A stretch of DNA of 64,000 nt, from positions 4,528,501 through 4,592,500 of the forward strand of contig JBBDHG010000112.1 of the NCBI GenBank assembly GCA_037951165.1. Reading direction: 5' to 3'. Source of the DNA: Lophius americanus (taxonomy: Eukaryota; Chordata; Actinopteri; Lophiiformes; Lophiidae). A program made the position numbers and the translations under genes. Every line of letters begins with the position of its first letter. Position 1 is the first letter of the stretch. The notes under the pieces are model-generated. The model searched no databases and was not told where the DNA came from. It worked only from the letters and a program-made list of their open reading frames with translations. This document shows, one piece after another, positions 59,630 to 64,000 of the stretch.

Positions 59630-62600
59630 TCATTCACTATCTGAGGATTCACTGGAGCTGTCAGAGGAAGATGAAGATGATTCGTGTTTCTTTTTCTTCG
59701 GCTTCTTCTTGTGAGCCTTGCCGTGTTCCCCTTTGTTCTTTTTACTTTTCTTCTTGTGACTTTTCAATTTCTTTTTCTTACTCCTCTCTTCGCCAGATGA
59801 CGAGTGGGACCTGCTGTGTTTCTTTTTCTTCTTTATGGTCTCCTCCTCGCTTGATGACGATGCAGATCTACTGAGTAAATGTATAAAGTATGTGTTCAGA
59901 CTATCGCTAAAAATCTTTTGCATTCCTACTCTAACTTTACGTAAGTCAAGTATTAAAAGGCACGTCTGCACTAAATCTGTGATTGCTTATTGAATTTTTT
60001 TACCAATCCACTCACAATATATCCACAGAGCATCATTATAGTTCACATATTTACAGCCTTATGTTTGTGTCAGAAGACTGTACAACATATAATAAGAATT
60101 TGTGTATTTACATCAAGCCCATTCAGTTTAGGCAGGTATTAAGAAATAAATATCAATAATTCCTAGTATGCATGTTCAGTTTGTCAAATAATTAATATTC
60201 TATAAAATGTACTTAAAAAATTAACCTCAAACTTTTCTTAAAAATAGTTATAAAGTTGTTACACAAAAAATAAATATGGTAGAAAAATGTAAATGACACC
60301 GCTCATAAAACATGTGGTGGTTGTGTGATGTGAATGTGTGCCATTTGTTGAAAATACAAGAAATAGTTTCAAAGCTAAACTCCAGGAAAGACAAACTCTC
60401 CACTCTCAATAGTCCAAGTTAAATTCTTAAACAAACGAAGAAAATCGCAGAGTATGATTTCTTTCTTACTTCTTTCTTGATATTCCGTCGCTGCTCCTTT
60501 TCTGTTTGTGTCTCTTTTTTCGGTCCTCTGCATTGGAATCTACACATTAACAGACAGAACCGTCACCAAACTTTTCTCCCTCATTATTTTTCCTTCTAAG
60601 TTAAAACACCATGCTAATGCTATATCTGTAAAACCCGAGGATCTACAGTCTGTCGAGTATCGCAACATTGACATTTCAACCACATGCACCTCTGGGGTTA
60701 CTGCTGTTGCTCACCTACACTGATCGACCATAACATTGAAACCACCTCCCTAATATTGTTTAGGTCTAGCCTTAGCTTCCCAAACACATCAATAAGCTTT
60801 GGGCGTTTAGGACCATATCACCAGATCCCCAGCGGTCCTTTGTTAGACCACTTTGGTTGATGTAACAACTTTATACCAGGGACCTAATCTTGTCTGGGAT
60901 ACATTAAGCAAGACTAAGATTAGCCTACAACAACCAATCCCAAAATCTTTTAAAACTGTCAACCCGAATGACATTACCTCACCCAAATCTAAGTCCTGTG
61001 CCGTTTGATTTTGGACAGTAGTTAGAAATTTGAGAGCAGAAGAGAAACTATTCTGCGCAGGAATAGAGAAAATGAGATGAATCAGTGTTTCTGTCTTTTT
61101 GCCTTTGTTCAAAATAATTAAATTGCATAAAAATAGATCAGCCACAACATTAGAACTAGTGACTGGTTATAATTGTGTGGTTCATCAATGTAAAAATGTA
61201 CTTCTATATATTCAATTATACTTAAATGATCTGCTCATTACGGAAGTATTATGTTGACCCTGCAAAAAATAAAGAGTTAATGTGATGCACTAGTATACAC
61301 TGATCAGTCACAACATAAAACCAGTCTGATGTGGTTATTCATTTGTTTATACAGATATATTTTTCAATAACGTTCTTCTCACAAAATCTTACTGTCTACT
61401 GCATTATTGACTTTCTTTTGAATACAAATTATTTAAATTTTAAATATTACAAAAAAATTCAGAAACAGTTTATGTCTACCTGTACATCGCCCCTTCTCGT
61501 TTTGCGCAGGTGCAGACTGGGCCTCCTCACTCTCCTCACTACTGGTGCTGCTGACATCGAGAACAATGTCCTTCTGGGGGTCGACTCTGACAAAGTTCCT
61601 GCACTCAAACGTCAAATGGCCAGCTGAAAAATTTAAGTTCAAGAGAGAATGAACAGTTATGACACAAACAATTTGATTGTTTATATTTCACTAGAACTAT
61701 CCTTCTGTAGAAATACCAGTGGACTGTATACTCAGCATTAGTATTCCTGGATAAAATTTGATTGTGAGAGAAGAGACTTTACAAGAAACACTAACATGAC
61801 TCTAAGCAGAAAATCAAAGGAAGGATGTTTGACAAAGCCAAGCTTTCTTTGCATTAGCTGGTTTGACAAAACCTAAAGTTAGAGACAGCAGTGGTTATCA
61901 ACTCACCTGTGTTCAAGGGCTTTTTAACCACAAGCACAATTGCCATCTAAAAATTAAATATTAAACTCCTTTTACAAAAGGGAATAAAATTCCCAGTAAT
62001 CTTAAATAAATGTCTTTGACACCCATTGGTTGAAATCCCCATTATGATAGAGCAACACAGGGTCCCTCGAACACTTATTCCATTCACAGTCACAGGGGCT
62101 AGAGCCTATCCCAGCTAACGCTGGGTTAGAGGCAGGGTACACTCTCAACAAGTCGCCATCTCAACACAGGGCAAACACAGAGACAGACAAACACTCATCC
62201 TGACATTCACTCTTATGGGCAATTCAGAGCTGCCAATTCACCTATTCTGCAGGCTTTTGGACTGTCGGAAGAAGCCAGAGTACCCTGAGAGAACCCCCGA
62301 AGACACTGGAAGAACATGCCAACTCTCCACTGAAAGGCTTACAATCGTGGATTTGAGTATCTTCTTGCTGTGAGGCAGCAGCCGGCCACCATGTCACCTA
62401 TTTACACAAATTAGCAGTGACATTAACCCCCCCATGCCTAATATTGTGTATGTCCCCCATTTACCACAAATAATAGCTCTTTCGTGCACCGTCTGTTCTG
62501 ACACCACTCCATAGAACTTGCATTAAATGTTTCAGCAATTTATGCTGCAGTAGCTCTACTGTTGGGTAGGTCAAAGCAGGCTAGCCTTTGCTCCTCATGT

Positions 62601-63932
62601 AGGTCAATGCCCTTGGGAAAATAACAACAACTCTCATCTGGTGTGAATATAGTGCCATGAGATCTTAACACTGCCTTTCAAACATAAGGGTTTACAACTA
62701 TTATTATTTTTTTTAATTTTCAGTCGACTTTACTTACGATATCCACATTTCTTGCATCCAGCTCGGATATTGTCCTTGTTAGCCCCTGTGAGAAAAAGAC
62801 ATATGTCTATCAAGTATACATGCAAACATGAGTGTCCAGTAATATGCTTTAGCTCTACCTTGTATAGCTAGCTAAATAACAGTCTTTAATCCGTAAGAAA
62901 CCAGAGCCATCACTCTTTAAAGGAAAATTATAGGGAATATGACAGTCCAAAAGATCGGCATTAAGCACATCTCTGAAGAAATGTTAGAAGTCTTAACCTT
63001 TGTCAGATATTGGTAATGATACATACTAAACCTATAACTTCAATTAATTAACATTGCTGCTTTTTGGTCAGGTTTTTATATAGTTATTAATTTATTTTTC
63101 ATTGATGTTTTTATCTGCTTTTACTTTGTAGCACTTTGAGATTTGATCCAAATGTAAAGTGAGTTATAAATTAAATGTATTATTAATATATTATTAAAGT
63201 ATATTACATTATGCCTTGTTGTTTTTCAACGGGAATGTGCAAATTGGCTTACCAAATAATTTCAGATCATTTTGTTTCAATTTTCTTGGCAGAACTGGTT
63301 TATGTAATTCAGAACATTGTTGATAAATAGTTGTGTGGATATTAGTTTGTCTTAAGTACAAGAGAGGCAAGCTGAAAATTAGCAATTGGTGAGTTAAAAT
63401 TGTAAAGATAGAGTTGTATAAAGAATTATGAATATCGTTTAAACGATTTCTGTCATTCTCTCATTCTGACGATTCTGTTTGCTGGACTCTCCTTTCACAT
63501 AAACTATCTAGAGGTCGGACTAAACATTATTATTGTTATTCAAGGGTTTCTGCCACAACAGACAACAAAATAAAACGTTCAATCGTATGTGACGCATGTT
63601 ATTCCTATTGTATCTGTGGTAAACAGGAAGCTGAGGCTCATTACACTGACCTTCTCGGCAAACGTTACAAATTGCTGTTGCTTATTATTTTCCGAGACAG
63701 GGAGAAAACGATAAACTATTGTAAATGTGTGCAGTTTATAATGTGGCGTGGAGGATATGGTTTGAGGGAGGCATCTATCATTAAAAGGTTGTTCGTTTGC
63801 TCTTACTCTACGTGTTGCTAAAAGTGAGCGCCACCTCGTTTTTTTCCCCTTAGTATTGCCATTTCCGGATTACGTTGAAAACATAAACTCAAACATTTTG
63901 TACAACATCGTATACTGACCTGACTCCCACAT
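59630..63932 (-). CDS. srek1ip1: SREK1IP1, splicing regulator SREK1-interacting zinc-knuckle protein (5 coding exons)
   Basis: Exons in transcript order are 63932-63920, 62785-62738, 61623-61480, 60527-60470 and 59870-59630, all on the minus strand. Introns begin GT and end AG, and phases agree (1, 1, 1, 2), giving 504 nt and 167 residues against 155 in human. The N-terminal part carries NKDNIRAG and then CKKCGYPGHLTFEC, a CCHC zinc knuckle with C15, C18, H23 and C28. It continues into RNFVRVDPQKDIVLDV and SSTSSEESEE, which match the vertebrate family closely. The remainder, from about residue 65, is low complexity: Arg/Ser, then runs of Lys, then a Ser/Asp/Glu tail ending SESSDSE. The family is nuclear, binds the SR-related splicing factor SREK1 and is thought to modulate splice-site choice. 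Exon 60470-60527 is short and the Leu/Gln/Glu-rich stretch of the human protein is absent, so a further phase 1-1 exon could be missing. Exon 1 is the least certain (see its own entry). The other four exons are firm. Confidence 0.92.
60718..60880 (-). repeat. Dispersed repeat family C, terminal part, in a srek1ip1 intron
   Basis: It starts with cactgatcgaccataacatt and continues gaaaccacctccctaatatt and gtttaggtc, which is one end of family C. ccccagcggtcctttgttag follows. Confidence 0.5.
61130..61335. repeat. Dispersed repeat family C, opposite-end pieces, in a srek1ip1 intron
   Basis: Two terminus-like motifs occur, agatcagccacaacattaga (61135) and acactgatcagtcacaacat (61299), each followed by a short tail. 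With 60718 they suggest nested or collapsed copies. Confidence 0.45.
62055..62405 (-). mobile_element. tRNA-derived SINE in a srek1ip1 intron
   Basis: Same family as 34550-34950. Plus-strand landmarks are ggggctagagcctatcccag, gccaattcacctattctgc, ggcttttggactgtcggaag and cttcttgctgtgaggcagca. It lies within the intron between coding exons 61480-61623 and 62738-62785, in the same orientation as the gene. Nearly full length but well diverged. Confidence 0.7.
62420..62640 (-). repeat. Dispersed repeat family C, internally deleted copy, in a srek1ip1 intron
   Basis: gcctaatattgtgtatgtcc and ccc come from one end. After a deletion the sequence resumes with gtctgttctgacaccactcc, ttcagcaatttatgctgcag and tagctctactgttgg. 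Confidence 0.55.
63861..63868 (-). promoter_or_regulatory. ETS-like site near the 5' end of srek1ip1
   Basis: The minus strand reads CCGGAAAT followed by GGC. This resembles the ETS/GABPA core, which is common in TATA-less housekeeping promoters, and it runs into a YY1-like AAATGGC. It lies just downstream of the proposed exon 1. It would fit a promoter only if transcription starts here rather than upstream. There is no CpG island. The assignment is inference from a short motif. Confidence 0.22.
63920..63932 (-). CDS. srek1ip1: Proposed coding exon 1 of srek1ip1
   Basis: The 13 nt read ATG TGG GAG TCA G and are followed by the donor gtcagt. Joined to the next exon they give MWESGANKD, which has the same length as the human N-terminus up to the shared NKD. 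An acceptor-like tattttcag lies about 20 nt upstream, so a 5' non-coding exon may exist beyond the window. An alternative start at about 63858 (ATG GCA ATA CTA) also ends in the right phase but has a weak donor (gtggcg). Confidence 0.5.
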
Positions 63933-64000
63933 TAGAATGTCCACCAAAAAGCTGAAAATATACACAATTAATAGTTATACTAGCGCTAATCCGTCAAAAT

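Noticed and set aside
63937..64000. First exon of CWC27 at the window edge
   Set aside because: The plus frame starting MSTKKLKIYTINS does not resemble the CWC27 N-terminus, although CWC27 is the head-to-head neighbour in human.

Overview
The window looks like vertebrate, most probably teleost fish, nuclear DNA. It is AT-rich and mostly non-coding, and it carries long (AC)n, (GT)n, (CT)n and (TA)n microsatellites. It contains tRNA-derived SINEs and decayed LINE and Harbinger copies of the kinds familiar from fish genomes. The one gene that can be named has introns with canonical splice sites. No operons, ribosome binding sites, rRNA, functional tRNA or CRISPR array are visible.

The only confident protein-coding gene is SREK1IP1 at the right end on the minus strand (stop at 59630, proposed start at 63932). 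I could assemble five coding exons with matching phases. They give a 167-residue CCHC zinc-knuckle protein with a long Lys/Ser/Glu-rich tail. Its introns hold a nearly complete SINE and several fragments of a dispersed repeat. In human the gene lies head-to-head with CWC27, but no CWC27 exon is recognisable before the window ends.

The left 59 kb is a gene-poor stretch or a set of large introns. Two isolated segments behave like real internal exons: 11978-12113 on the plus strand and 43538-43655 on the minus strand. Each has a single open frame and canonical splice sites, but I could not assign either to a family. A third coding-like open stretch lies at 9499-9711 (minus).

The rest is repeat fossils and unannotated sequence. 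A 1.4-kb PIF/Harbinger element (55320-56724) keeps remnants of both its Myb-like and transposase genes. There is an L2-type LINE 3' end near 22.7 kb and the C-terminal end of an I-clade LINE near 57.3 kb. A 626-bp element with terminal inverted repeats lies at 16963-17588. Six copies of a modular AT-rich repeat ('family A'), a shorter repeat pair ('family B'), SINE pieces and several hairpins complete the picture. I see no exotic biological system. The most useful leads are the two orphan exons, the modular repeat and the near-perfect palindromes.
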